A DNA stretch of 64,000 bases, from assembly GCF_021462225.1 (NCBI RefSeq), contig NC_061804.1, positions 41,913,975 to 41,977,974 of the forward strand. Direction: 5' to 3'. This document shows, in pieces, positions 1-11,125 of the stretch. Source of the DNA: Girardinichthys multiradiatus. Lineage: Eukaryota > Chordata > Actinopteri > Cyprinodontiformes > Goodeidae. The notes under the pieces are model-generated. The model was not told the origin of the DNA, did not search any database, and was given only the letters and a program-made list of their open reading frames with translations. A program made the translations under genes and the position numbers. Numbering within the stretch: position 1 is the stretch's first letter; every line of letters starts with the position of its first letter.

Positions 1-700
1 AAGGCTGGCGTGAAACGCTCGGCTGATTTAACGCCAGCTGAGACAGAAACCTAAAGCGGAGTTACACTGATATAAACAGCGAGGGAGTATAGGCGAGGCA
101 GCCTATTTGAGAAACAACAGGAGTGCTAATCAAAAAGTTGTTAAAAATACGGCTCTCTCTCTTTTTACTTCGGTTATCAATTTCTAAATAGTCTACACGT
201 ATTTAGCGTCACAAAGATAGCTGGTTTACAGTCAGTCACTTTTGTGTTTAACGGTTGTTGTGTCCACATAGTTAGTTGTGACTCACGGTCCGTTTTTCAC
301 ATAACGCTGAGGTAGAAACGATAATTAAAAACTGATGCAGGAGTTGAATGGCCATGGCGGTCACGTCTCAAACAAAGACACGGGCCGAAACAGTGGCTTT
401 TTGTACTCACAGTGAGTTGAGAGGAGAGTCAGGAGGCAAGTCAGACGTGTTTTCGCCATCTTGGTGTCGATGCAATGCTCGGTGCGGCTGGCCGTACATG
501 CGCAAAGTAGCCTTAACAGCTTTAGTGTGGATAGAGAGGGGGAGAGAGACCTAGAGGGAAATCTACCAGAGGGAAAGAGACGGAGAGAAAAGGCGGGGGA
601 TCTATTGTATGGGGTTTCCATAGCTACAGAAAGCATCATTCACACAGACAGGAATTTATAGTTGACACGATGAGGAAGGCTTTTACTACCGTGGGCTTAC
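1..700. other. CpG-containing stretch, possible promoter/first exon
   Basis: This block has many more CpG dinucleotides than the AT-rich sequence that follows it. On the minus strand an ATG at 459 lies in the context ACACCAAGATGGCG, close to the YY1-type AAGATGGCG motif found around many vertebrate starts. The frame gives a short hydrophobic leader (MAKTRLTCLLTLLSTH) and runs into a donor-like CACT|GTGAGT at 411-405. A plus-strand ORF begins at 348 but resembles nothing known. A host first exon is one reading. A retroelement 5' region is another, because the LINE at 45.7 kb begins with the same 14 bases. Confidence 0.25.
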
Positions 701-1071
701 ACTACTGTTGGCAGGCAGCATCTGTGAACTCAGATATGAAACCACCAGCCTCCAGACTTTTATGTGATGTGGGATTGAACTGAGATTAGAAAAAATATAT
801 AAAAATGCTTCTTCCCATATGAAAAGTAAAGGCAATGCATTTAGGTAATGCCATAGCTCTCCAAAAAGGAATAAAAATAATTACCACTGCCCCAACAGTA
901 ACCCAAGGCTGTTTTATGTTGCAGGAAAAATTTTAAGATCGAGCTTGAACATTGCACTTCCTTACTAATGTGACCAAACACACACACTAACTACTGTGTG
1001 GTTATTTATTTAACCTAAAATGCTAGATTTATGCGACAGATTGTAACTAAACATATATATATATGTATATA
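701..1071. other. No recognised feature
   Basis: AT-rich sequence with stop codons in all frames. It ends in a short (AT)n run that supplied the TA target of the next transposon. Confidence 0.5.
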
Positions 1072-1073
1072 TA

Positions 1074-1273
1074 CAGGTCCTTCTCAAAATATTAGCATAT
1101 TGTGATAAAGTTAATTATTTTCCATAATGTCATGATGAAAATTTAACATTCATATATTTTAGATTCATTGCACACTAACTGAAATATTTCAGGTCTTTTA
1201 TTGTCTTAATACGGATGATTTTGGCATACAGCTCATGAAAACCCAAAATTCCTATCTCACAAAATTAGCATAT
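1074..1273. repeat. Left terminal inverted repeat of Tc1-like element
   Basis: It pairs with 2484-2683 over about 200 bp with only scattered differences. The outermost 30 bases are identical in inverse orientation. Confidence 0.9.
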
Positions 1274-1350
1274 TTCATCCGACCAATAAAAGAAAAGTGT
1301 TTTTAATACAAAAAACGTCAACCTTCAAATAATCATGTACAGTTATGCAC

Positions 1351-2355
1351 TCAATACTTGGTCGGGAATCCTTTTGCAGAAATGACTGCTTCAATGCGGC
1401 GTGGCATGGAGGCAATCAGCCTGTGGCACTGCTGAGGTCTTATGGAGGCCCAGGATGCTTCGATAGCGGCCTTTAGCTCATCCAGAGTGTTGGGTCTTGA
1501 GTCTCTCAACGTTCTCTTCACAATATCCCACAGATTCTCTATGGGGTTCAGGTCAGGAGAGTTGGCAGGCCAATTGAGCACAGTGATACCATGGTCAGTA
1601 AACCATTTACCAGTGGTTTTGGCACTGTGAGCAGGTGCCAGGTCATGCTGAAAAATGAAATCTTCATCTCCATAAAGCCTTTTCAGCAGATGGAAGCATG
1701 AAGTGCTCCAAAATCTCCTGATAGCTAGCTGCATTGACCCTGCCCTTGATAAAACACAGTGGACCAACACCAGCAGCTGACACGGCACCCCAGACCATCA
1801 CTGACTGTGGGTACTTGACACTGGACTTCTGGCATTTTGGCATTTCCTTCTCCCCAGTCTTCCTCCAGCCTCTGGCACCTTGATTTCCGAATGACATGCA
1901 GAATTTGCTTTCATCCGAAAAAAGTACTTTGGACCACTGAGCAACAGTCCAGTGCTGCTTCTCTGTAGCCCAGGTCAGACGCTTCTGCCGCTGTTTCTGG
2001 TTCAAAAGTGGCTTGACCTGGGAATGTGGCACCTGTAGCCCATTTCCTGCACACGCCTGTGCACGGTGGCTCTGGATGTTTCTACTCCAGACTCAGTCCA
2101 CTGCTTCCGCAGGTCCTCCAAGATCTGGAATCGGCCCTTCTCCACAATCTTCCTCAGGGTCCGGTCACCTCTTCTTGTTGTGCAGCATTTTCTGCCACAC
2201 TTTTTCCTTCCCATAGACTTCCCACTGAGGTGCCTTGATACAGCACTCTGGGAACAGCCTATTCGTTCAGAAATTTCTTTCTGTGTCTTACCCTCTTGCT
2301 TGAGGGTGTCAATAGTGGCCTTCTGGACAGCAGTCAGGTCAGCAGTCTTACCCAT
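1351..2355 (-). pseudogene. Tc1-like transposase (DD34E), frameshifted
   Basis: This would encode the cut-and-paste transposase of the surrounding element. Reading leftward, 2355-2002 starts MGKTADLTAVQ and carries the paired-type helix-turn-helix DNA-binding region (EISERIGCSQSAVSRHL). Segment 2032-1664 has the first catalytic Asp in LFSDESKF. Segment 1788-1351 has the second Asp in FQHDLAPAHS and the catalytic Glu in NPIENLW, then ends KGFPTKY. The three segments lie in three frames, so at least two indels (near 2010 and near 1675) break the gene. The catalytic triad itself is preserved and total length is normal for Tc1 (about 335 residues). Start chosen at the ATG preceding the HTH. Confidence 0.93.
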
Positions 2356-2483
2356 GATTGGGGTTTTGAGTGATGAACCAGGCTGGGAGTTTTAAAGGCC
2401 TCAGGAATCTTTTGCAGGTGTTTAGAGTTAACTTGTTGATTCAGATGATTAGGTTCATAGCTCGTTTAGAGACCCTTTTAATG

Positions 2484-2683
2484 ATATGCTAATTTTGTGA
2501 GATAGGAATTTTGGGTTTTCATGAGCTGTTTGCCAAAATCATCCGTATTAAGACAATAAAAGACCTGAAATATGTCAGTTAGTGTGCAATGAATCTAAAA
2601 TATATGAATCTAAAATTTTCATCATGACATTATGGAAAATAATGAACTTTATCACAATATGCTAATATTTTGAGAAGGACCTG
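2484..2683. repeat. Right terminal inverted repeat of Tc1-like element
   Basis: Inverse copy of 1074-1273. It differs from the left end by small changes, such as a short local duplication near 2600. Confidence 0.9.
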
Positions 2684-2837
2684 TATATATATATAAAGAA
2701 CTTGTTTTAATGTCATTGGGTTGTGATAATAACTTTTGGTGATGAACCTTATGGCCCTTCTGTACTGTCTGATTATAGCAATCTTAAAAGGCTAATAAGC
2801 AACGTGGTCAAGTTTTATGTGTGCATATGTATGATTT

Positions 2838-2883
2838 AGTAGTAAATGGTTATTGTACACGTGTACAATGACCATTTACTACT
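2838..2883. repeat. 46-bp near-perfect palindrome
   Basis: The two 23-base halves are inverse complements with one mismatched pair (GGTTATTG against GGTCATTG). The centre is GTACACGTGTAC, which includes the E-box hexamer CACGTG. It lies 150 bp outside the Tc1-like element and is not part of its ends. Confidence 0.9.
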
Positions 2884-2974
2884 GAATTGGTTACGACGTA
2901 CAGCAATAAGCAACATCATCAGGGTGCGCCGCTTTAGCGAATGCCAACTATCTGTGCCACCAGAGACAACTATG

Positions 2975-3310
2975 TGTTGCCATTTTAGTTCATTCCTGTG
3001 TGTATTAGTTCATTATTGTGTTCTTTGTTCATTTAGGATTATTTCCTGTTAGACCTTCCCCTGGCTTTCTTTTAATCGCCATTCTGCTTCTTCTGGTTAA
3101 TTAGTCTCCTCCCCTCAGGTTCTCTACCATTCTCTGTGCCCCAGCTGCACCTCATTATCCTCTAATTGCTCTTACCTGCATTCCTTGCCTTTCTCCACAT
3201 TTCCCTCAGTATTTATGCTCCTTACTTCTTATTGTTCGGTGCCAGATTCTTCCATTCTTCTGCCATGTTCTCCGTCTCCCCTTGTGATCTCAGAAATTTG
3301 GGACAGAGTT
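2975..3310 (+). repeat. Pyrimidine-rich LTR-like fragment
   Basis: A strongly C/T-biased plus strand with phrases such as TTAGTCTCCTCCCCTCAGG. It resembles the pyrimidine-rich parts of the LTRs at 27.2, 48.6 and 52.7 kb in this window, but I see no TG...CA ends or target duplication, so it is a fragment at best. Confidence 0.35.
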
Positions 3311-3364
3311 TAAATTGTTGAACTTTGTGAAACTTTGTATAATATTTCATCCTACCTTCTGGAC

Positions 3365-3490
3365 TGCAATGTTGTGCTGTTGTTAGCACTGTTGCTTTGC
3401 TGTAAGAAGTTCCAGGGTTTGAATCCCTATCTGTGGAATTTGAATGTACTCCCTGTGCATGAATGTGCTCTCTCTCTGCACTCCAGCATG
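3365..3490 (+). repeat. Fragment of tRNA-like short repeat
   Basis: TAGCACTGTTGCTTTGCTGTAAGAAGTTCC followed by GGTTTGAATCC resembles an A-box region and a pol III B-box. The same repeat is seen more completely at 33208-33545 and 48108-48460 on the other strand. This copy is truncated and diverged. Confidence 0.5.
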
Positions 3491-3499
3491 GCAGGATTT

Positions 3500-4284
3500 T
3501 TGTCAGCAATTGGTTTGATCCACTAAAGCATATTCTATGCTACACTGACAGATAAAGCGAACAAGCTACAATGTTTCTAAGAAGCAATTGGCACTAAACA
3601 CACTTATTCAAAGAATGCCTTTTTATTTCAGAAATCATTGTTGAAATTAGACATTATAATATCTCACTTCATAATTCAGCAGAAAATAAATTATATGTAT
3701 GGGAGGCAATAAAGGACAGGTGAATTATTCCTAATTTAAAAATAAATCTATAATTGGCACTGTAACATATTGTCTGTTACTTTCTAGCCATGGTTCTCAA
3801 ACTGGTGGTACTTGTACAAGCACCACCAGTGAACAAATACCAGTACTATGCTACCACTACAAGTGATATTTGTTCTTGCAGCATTCGGAGTGCATCATAT
3901 AGACCTTTATACTGTATGATTTTTCTTTACCCTGCTTTACCTGGCTGTAAATCATTACTCTGTCATAAACTGAGGGCACACTAGCTTCACATGGCATGGC
4001 ATTCAAGTCAACCCAGGATTCTCTTACCTTGTTCACTTTGAAAGAACAAGCTCAGTCTTGTTAAGTCATTTCACGTCACACAAGATATGGTCCTTGGGTT
4101 ATACTCCCAAACAAGTAAACAAACTCTTGTGAGGTTCACAGGCAGAATAAGCTTATTTAGACACATGCAACCATATCGTGCAGAGGTGTCTCTTAATCCG
4201 CCAGTGGGTCGAAATTTTGGATGAATTATCTTTACACAAAATTTCATTTAGAGACATTTAAAATGCTCACTGCATACTTAATTA
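3500..4284. other. No recognised feature
   Basis: AT-rich and stop-rich on both strands. No inverted ends, splice-like exon or protein motif was recognised. Confidence 0.5.
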
Positions 4285-4880
4285 GTGCAACAATTCCAGC
4301 TAAATATAGGCAGACTTCCCTCTCCCCATCCACTTGGGCAAACTCGTCCGGGGGAATCCCAAGGCGCTCCCAGGCCAGTCGAGAAACATAGTCCCTCCGG
4401 CGTCCTGGGTCTTCCTCTGGGCCTCCTCCCGGTGGGACGTGCCCGGACCACCTCACCAGGGAGGCATCCAGAAGGCATCCTAACCAGATGCCCGAGCCAC
4501 CCCAACTGGCTCCTCTCGACATGAAGAAGCAGCGGGTCTACTCTGAGTCCCTCCCGGATGACCGAGCTTCTCACCCTATCTCTGAGAGAGAGCCCAGACA
4601 CCCTGCAGAGGAAACTCATTTCGGCCGCTTGTATCTGTGATCTCGTTCTTTCGGTCATGACCCAAAGCTCATGACCATAGATAAGGGTAGGAACGTAGAT
4701 CAACCGGTAAATCGAGAGCTTCGCTTTTTGACTCAGTTCTCTATTCACCACGACAGACTGGTACAGCGCCCGCATCACTGCTGACGTAGCACCAATCCGT
4801 CTATCGATTTCCCGCTCCATTTGTGAACAAGATTTGAACTCCTCCACTTGAGGCAGGACCTCCCCCAAAAACAGGCACAT
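4285..4880 (-). pseudogene. RTE/Rex-like LINE, C-terminal part of polyprotein
   Basis: This is the 3' end of a non-LTR retrotransposon ORF downstream of the reverse-transcriptase palm. The minus strand encodes LPQVEEF, then MEREIDRRIGA, AKLSIYRLIYVPTLIYGHEL, and the tail RPTGRRPRGRPRT. The same motifs in the same order occur in the longer copy at 21739-22629, so this is a 5'-truncated copy of that family. A frameshift near 4390 leaves the last 40 codons in another frame. No promoter, endonuclease or YXDD motif remains, so it is inert. Confidence 0.9.
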
Positions 4881-4889
4881 ACAGTCACA

Positions 4890-5340
4890 ATCACACATTC
4901 CCACCCTCATGCGTACACATAAAAACACTCACACTAACGCACCCATTGTGAAGACACACAACAATGGACGTCGTACACTCACTCACACTCCCCATAAAGG
5001 TCCAGGTGCCTATACCCCATAGGGTCAACCAGCCCCTGGACCCAGGAGGTGGTCCCCTTCCCTTTGGGGTGGAGACAGGCAGACCGCACCATCACCAGCC
5101 CAGACTAGTGCCGGCATCGTCCGAACCCGAGCGACCCTAGCCCCCCAACCCGACCCCAGTCCCCAACAACCCCCATCCATTAATATACCCACAGGGCCAC
5201 CCCCAACCAGGACACAGATATCGAACACATGCCCCCGAACCCACACACCATGAATCCCCTCCCCACAGGGGCACACCCCCACAGATGAGCTCCATCCCCA
5301 AAAGCCAACAAAGATACACCCACACAGCACAAGCTCCACA
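4890..5340. repeat. C-rich insert of unknown family
   Basis: The plus strand is unusually C-rich, with many CCCC and ACAC runs, against an AT-rich background. Its right edge coincides with the point where the LINE on its right loses its C-terminal coding (at 5340), so it was probably inserted there or marks a deletion. No coding motif. It resembles 29712-30680 in composition, but I could not align the two. Confidence 0.5.
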
Positions 5341-6401
5341 CAATAAATCTTTAATATATTTAGGTGCTAAGCCATTCAGTGATTTATAAACTAACATAAG
5401 TATTTTAAAGTCTATTCTCTGAGATGCAGGGAGCCCGTGTAAGGACTTTACAACCGGAGGGTTTGCTCACCGAATAACCGTAGCAAACAAGGCATGAGCA
5501 TTATTGATGTTTTTGATAATGATTTCTAAAAAGAAAGTTCTTGTATTCATCAGTTGACAGCTATATCTGTGAAGTCTCTCTTTATAGATGTCATAATAAA
5601 CCTGGAGTCCAGTCTTTCACCACCTCCGTTTGACTTTTCAACACTTCTTACCAGTGGAACATTTCTCCATTGAGATTTTTTTTCTTACCTGAGACTACTT
5701 TCACCTTAATGGGAGCAATGGAATCAGTGATGTCTGAAATTGTAGAATGGAAGTTATCTACCAGGTTATTTACTGAGTTACAGGATCAATCCAAATGGAA
5801 GAGAAAACTTAGTTAAGGTTTCAGTTGCACTGTCCTTAAAAAAGCGTTTTCCTATAATATCTCTTCGGCTAATTGAGCCGATGGAAATAATGCTTTCTTA
5901 GATAACAGAGAAGTGGTCAGATAGAGCAACATCAGTTACAAAGAAATTGGAAATGTTCAGACCCTTACTGATAACTAAGTCTAAAATATGTCCCCTTTTG
6001 TGTGTTTGCTGTTACTGAGCTAAACCAACATTTTAAAGTTAATCACATAGTTATTTTTCCCCTTTGTCTTTAGGGTTGTTAACATGGGTAATGAATTCTC
6101 CCTCAATAACTAAACAGTCGTTGAAATCATTGAAAAAGTTTGCTTTGGATTTTGGGGGCCTGGAAAAATTCATAAATATAGATCGAGCAGGGCCCTTTGC
6201 CTAGACAGTCTGATATTCAAAACAGCCAAATTTGCCCAGGAACACTTTTTTACACTTTTGTGAATCATAAAACAATATGGCCACCCCTGCCCCTTTAATA
6301 TGCTTACTGCTGTCACTTAGAAAATTGTAATTTGGAGGTGCTGACTCTATCAGTCTAGGTCTCTTACTATTTCCATCTAACCATGTTTCTGTTAAAAACA
6401 C
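5341..6401 (-). pseudogene. L2/CR1-type LINE with internal deletion
   Basis: Segment 6401-6201 reads FLTETWLDGNSKRPRLIES and GAGVAILF, typical of the N-terminal half of an APE-type endonuclease. Further left, broken frames give an endonuclease-like LDLVISKGLN and the catalytic SDHFSVI near 5915. At about 5455 the sequence jumps to the LINE C-terminus (RIDFKILMLVYKSLNGLAPK), with the whole reverse-transcriptase domain missing. Coding ends abruptly at 5340 at the C-rich insert. Many stops and indels mark it as old. Confidence 0.8.
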
Positions 6402-6410
6402 TGATTAAAA

Positions 6411-8589
6411 ATGATTGTCCTGACAAAGATCTAATGGTTAATATAGCCAATATAAGTGACTTAGTGGCTGGTAATAGTTACATTTCTGTTGATTGTTTCT
6501 TATCTTATTAGCTTTCTTTTTCCTGTTACGTAGTAGCACAGAGGTATTACTGCATTCTCCCATATTAGCGCCACCTGTAAACACAGAGCAGTGAATATAT
6601 ACTTGAATGTCACAGGTCATGTTTAATTTATCTAGTAAGAATTATTATGGCTGAAAACTTGATGGAAATCTTCCTGCAGTCACATAAAGATCTATCAGGA
6701 CAAGAAACACAACCAGATGCCAGAAAAAGCAGCGAGATCCCTAGATTTGCTCATCAAAACCTGTTTCTGACACACAGACTTCTTCTCAGTATCTACGAGA
6801 GCAAAGCTTTGTGACACAGAACATCTCAGCTGAGCATTCCACCCACACAGACTTGTTCTACATATTTCTTTGTGAGGCTAAGTCTACTGTGCAGCACCTA
6901 GTGAAAAAACAACAACTGTGCAATATTGTAGAAGTGTTTTACCCCCTTTTACCGCTTTTGGTCTAATTCTGATCCCACGGCCGATTGGGAAAAATACAAG
7001 CAAAAGAGCATAGTTCCTTTGCAATAGTTTTAAATGATTACAGAGGGTGTCATGACAGATTCTCTGAAAAACTAATTATTATTTATTTCCTTTAATATGT
7101 TGCTGCCCTTTTACTGCTTTCATGATTACCTTTCACTTAGGTTCTACCTGTATGAGACTTGTACATGTGACCTCGTTTTGGTGTCTGGTGAAAATCTTTG
7201 TCAGATTTTAAGCATTACATTTGTAGGATGTAGGATGAATGGTTATTTATCAAAGCTTTTATATGGTTGGTGTATTTCTTACTATGTAGTAACCCATGGA
7301 TCTGCCAACCAGATGGTAATATCTAATGGCATCCCAATGGACTTCTTACTGCTGTCATGCCAAGTTAATCCTGCCCTACAAACAAGACATGGCAGTACAT
7401 TCAGCTTTATTCAAAACAACTCAAAAAGCCATAGATTTTTTTCTTCAGTATGTGAGCAGAAAAGTACATGATATGATCAATCAAATAATGTGTTTTTCTT
7501 AAACCATGCACACCCCACAGTCAATATACATATGAAAGACGTACTGTTTTCAATTCAAACAGTGAACAGAAATTCATTGTGTAAAAAGGCCGCCTTCATC
7601 TGATACAAACAGATCTGTCTCTGAAACGTGTGGATTGGGCATGGGCTTCGAAGAACACCAGAAAAGCAAACAGGTAACAAATAGAAGAGAGATACAAAGG
7701 ACAACAACAAAGGTCTGGAAAAACAAACCTCAAAAAGGGAAACTGACAAGGTTGGCTGCTGGCCTGTACATGCAGGAGATGAAGAGCCAAACAAGAAATG
7801 ACAGATGAAAGAGGAAAAAGCTGGAAGAGCAATGAAGGAGCAAAATGTCAACTAAAGACACAGCAGTGCTTTGAACTTTTCTGGAACTTCCAAAATAAAT
7901 CCCATTAACCTACTTCCTGCACAGGCAGGAAGAGGATGAGTCAGAAAACGCTGTTTTCAAACATGGTGGCCTCACTCCGGCGGTGTACCTCAGCTAATGG
8001 AGAGATCAGACCGCGCAACAGCTGAAGGCCCTTAAACTCACAGGCCTACCTTCAAAGAATCCTTGGATCCCAAGTAACTATGAACTTTCAATCGAACATC
8101 AGCCAAACGAAAGCAACCATATGTTAGGTGTTGATATGCTGCTCACATAATCCAGCATTCATTCATAAGTAATTAAACACCAGTTAAGAGCCATTTATCC
8201 AGGAAGGTTGTTTGTTTTATTCAAAGTAATGCTTAAGCATTATTTTAATATTTCCTTAATAACATTTCCTTAAATATTATTGTACTAAATAAAGACCGCC
8301 AAAAAAATCACCATTGAGAATTAGTCACCCAGAAGGTTGGTTTATTCAGCAAATCATTCTTTGAAATATTATTTTGTTCAAATTTATCTGATGTTGCATT
8401 GTGAATGGTGGTTTGAAGGTACCAGTTATTGCCAAAGTTAGTTCCAAGACTAACTTAACCTCATTTCCACGTTCCTTGAAGATAATCCTTGGTTCTCAAA
8501 CATGAATAACTTTGAATGGTAATGTGGCATAATTTTATTGGTCATGGTTTTGAACCAAATTTGATTCACTTGTGCATATTGTACATAAT
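6411..8589. other. No recognised feature
   Basis: About 2.2 kb of AT-rich DNA. The longest open frames (7097-7471 plus, 7851-7555 minus) are low-complexity or compositional and match no family I know. Confidence 0.45.
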
Positions 8590-8935
8590 TTGTCTTCTTT
8601 ATTCTTTCAGGTTGCTTGTTAGTTTAGCTGGATTGTTCTAGTATAGAAAAGTGTTTGTTGATTGATTGAAATATGTTTGACTTTGAGTTGACTTATTTTG
8701 TTAATAAATTCTTGAATTTTAAGAAATTGTGTGAAATTATTCCATGTGTGTGCAGAGTTTTGCTGTTCAGAAATGTTAGAGCTTTGCTCACCTCTTTCAC
8801 TATTGTCCTAATACCACCTCCTTATTGGGCTGGTATTCACAGGACAACACTTAACAGACTGAATTATTATTTAATAAAATATTAATATTAAATAACATAA
8901 TCATAGTAATCACAACAGCAGTGATCAGGACAACA
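8590..8935. repeat. Left arm of large inverted repeat
   Basis: This arm is the inverse of 12365-12600 plus 11125-11222, at roughly 80 percent identity by eye. Anchors include TTTCACTATTGTCCTAATAC (8797-8816, inverse at 12376-12395) and AACACTTAACAGACTGAATT (inverse near 11190). The outer edge near 8590 is fuzzy. Confidence 0.85.
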
Positions 8936-9149
8936 GAGATGCTAAAGTAGACTAAATGCTGAACTTTTATCATGTGCTTTAACAAAGTATTAGTTTTAAG
9001 TGTTCCCCCTTAGGGAATCAGATTAGTGTATCTTTTTTGATTTCTGTATTTTAACCCGTACCAGCTTTGTTTTTCAGTTGAATTGTGCAGGATACTTTTT
9101 ACATTATATGTAGAAAAGATTTCAAATGATTAATCATAGTGTGATTTTT

Positions 9150-9208
9150 TTAAGTCAAAAAAACTTGCATTGTAACAGGTGTGTGTACACTTTTGACAGC
9201 CACTGTAG
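9150..9208 (+). repeat. Possible Tc1-like terminal fragment
   Basis: TGTGTACACTTTTGACAGCCACTGTAG resembles a Tc1-type end followed by a TA target. No partner end or transposase was recognised, so this is tentative. Confidence 0.3.
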
Positions 9209-9254
9209 CGATTGCATTGATTTAACAAAGTGCACATAGAAAAAGAAACATCGT

Positions 9255-9425
9255 CCCCGGTACCTTATACTCCTGCAGCCCCCCGAATACCTCCTGACAT
9301 GATTATAAGCCTTCTTCAGGTCTACAATGGCAATTCCTTGAGGGTAAAGATCCTTTGATGAAACTTGACTGTTTAATCAAATGGAAGACATGGATAGCAT
9401 AATCTGCTGCAGGTAATCTATTAAC
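9255..9425 (-). pseudogene. LINE reverse-transcriptase fossil (palm motif A)
   Basis: The minus strand encodes GIAIVDLKKAYNHV and, after a frameshift, EVFGGLQEYKVPG. Together these resemble the RT palm motif A region of RTE/Rex-like LINEs (a VDLEKAFDRVPR-type segment followed by a GVL.EYGVPG-type segment). This is the part of that LINE family deleted from the copy at 20.4-22.65 kb. It is a short, isolated remnant in the spacer of the inverted repeat. Confidence 0.7.
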
Positions 9426-10129
9426 TGGTCATAACCTCTCATCAGAACCCCACTTCAAAAAATATACATATCTTAACGGCCCCTTTTAATGTGTGGCTGT
9501 CTGAAATGACTGCAGCTTTTAAATCTTGTGATGACAGATAACATTTTCAATGCATTACTTTCACTCCTTAGTATCCCCAGCTTGTTTTAGTCTTTGTCAA
9601 GATGGGAGATGGGATGATAGGGTTAAAGCTGTGCCAGATCTGATTAGGCACTGAAGTTACTCAGAGGGCAAAAGCATGGAGAAAGAACATAGCAGAACAT
9701 ACTGTGAGAGCACTTTCCCCTGATCGGTTTTCTAAAATCTGCATAGGACTATGCTGTCTTGTTTTGTTTTTTGTGAACAACCAATGGTAAAAAAAACAAA
9801 AAAAAAAATCCATGAAGAAAAAGTCTGATTTTAAACCTTATGGCTGCAATATTTCTGTAAAAGGGTCACTAGTTAATAAGCTTGCTGGAAATTTTTTTTT
9901 TGATCATAATCATTTAAAAATTCTGAAAAACCATGCTGTTGTAAAAGGAGGCACTGTAGAATGAAAGGTAGTTGCAAGTATACATCATTATACATGTACT
10001 ACTTACACTTCAGTTATTTTCATTGAACAATTATGCCATATCCCAAAGTGTACACAGCTACAACACAGCTAAATTATGCACTAAATGCATCAAGCTTTCT
10101 AGTGAGATGTGGGAAGAAGTAGAACCAAG

Positions 10130-10130
<1 letters not shown>

Positions 10131-10179
<49 letters not shown>

Positions 10180-10197
10180 ACATACACACGCACACAC
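10131..10197 (+). repeat. (CA)n microsatellite
   Basis: About 67 bases of CA with a few T substitutions toward the right end. Confidence 0.98.
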
Positions 10198-10774
10198 TAC
10201 ATTGCATCTTTTGTTTTCACTGTGTTCCTTGTATCTTTTGAATAATAGAAATGGCAAGAGACTCACCGAAGTCTCAGATTTACTTTCAGCACTTGGAAGA
10301 ACTCTCCGAATATCCATTCGATCAAAAATCCAGCTGCTGGCACCGAGCCTGCATTGTATGCACAAATGTTTTTCTTTTCTTTTTTCATGTTAGTTTTTCA
10401 AGCTCAGTACTTTCCTGCACTTCTTTAACAATTTACTCATAAGGGGAGGAAAAGATCTTGGTTGTTACACCAGCCAAGGACTGAAAGTTATGTTTTTCTT
10501 TTCTCAAATTAAAATGGATTATATAAAAAAAACTCACATGATACTTTAAACATATTAGAAACTTTATATTTTAATAGCTTTTTGTGATTAATAACACAAA
10601 CTAGTACACAATTAGGAATTTGAAGGAAAAGGATGCATTGTTTTTAAAATCTTTTACAAACAAAACAAGATGTGCATAGATAGCTGTTATGCCTTAGGGA
10701 GAAAGAATATGGTACAACTGCAATCCCACCAAGGCTCTCTACCATACCTACATTGGCTGTCCACCAAGAAGTAC

Positions 10775-11125
10775 AGGCTGGGCAAGGATACTTTTCTTCA
10801 GCAGGAACAGGAAGGCTGAGCAGATTTGGATAGAGCTAACTATATCACAGTCATGGAAAAAAAAACTCCTAGATGTGCGAAAGACAATAGGCTAAGGTGG
10901 AGGTTCACCTTCTCGCAGAACAACACATACAGCCATAGCTAAGTTAGAATGATTTAGGTCAAAACATATTGAGATATTAGAAAATTCCAGTTAAACTCAA
11001 GATCTAAATCCAATTGTTCACAAATGCCCTCCATCCAGTCTGACTGAGCTTGAGCTACATTGTAAAAAAGAATAGACAAAATGTTCAGTCTCCAGATGTG
11101 CCACACTGATAGAGATATACCCTAA
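10775..11125 (+). pseudogene. Tc1-like transposase fossil
   Basis: This diverged stretch preserves the nucleotide order of a Tc1-like transposase C-terminal half. It has CTTTTCTTCAGCAGGAACAG, then a block ending TGGAGGTTCACCTTC, then CCAGTCTGACTGAGCTTGAG and GAGATATACCCTAATG. The same order occurs in better copies at 28.8-29.7 and 32.4-33.9 kb. Numerous indels and stops remove any coding capacity. It stops where the right arm of the inverted repeat begins. Confidence 0.7.

Larger units (their letters stand above)
1074..2683 (-). mobile_element. Tc1-like DNA transposon, near full length
   Basis: The element begins CAGGTCCTTCTC and ends with the exact inverse, GAGAAGGACCTG. It is flanked on both sides by TA (1072-1073 and 2684-2685), the Tc1/mariner target duplication. 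Its 1610 bp match the usual Tc1 length. The inverted ends are about 200 bp each, longer than the roughly 30-bp ends of many Tc1 elements, as in the IR/DR class. The single gene, on the minus strand, is broken by two frameshifts, so this copy cannot move by itself. The insertion lies in an (AT)n stretch. Confidence 0.95.

Noticed and set aside
10131..10197. CRISPR array or phased repeat system
   Set aside because: Simple CA repetition without spacers; eukaryotic context.
10109..10393. 94-codon frame with a His-Thr repeat
   Set aside because: The protein is produced by translating the (CA)n microsatellite; no motif on either side.
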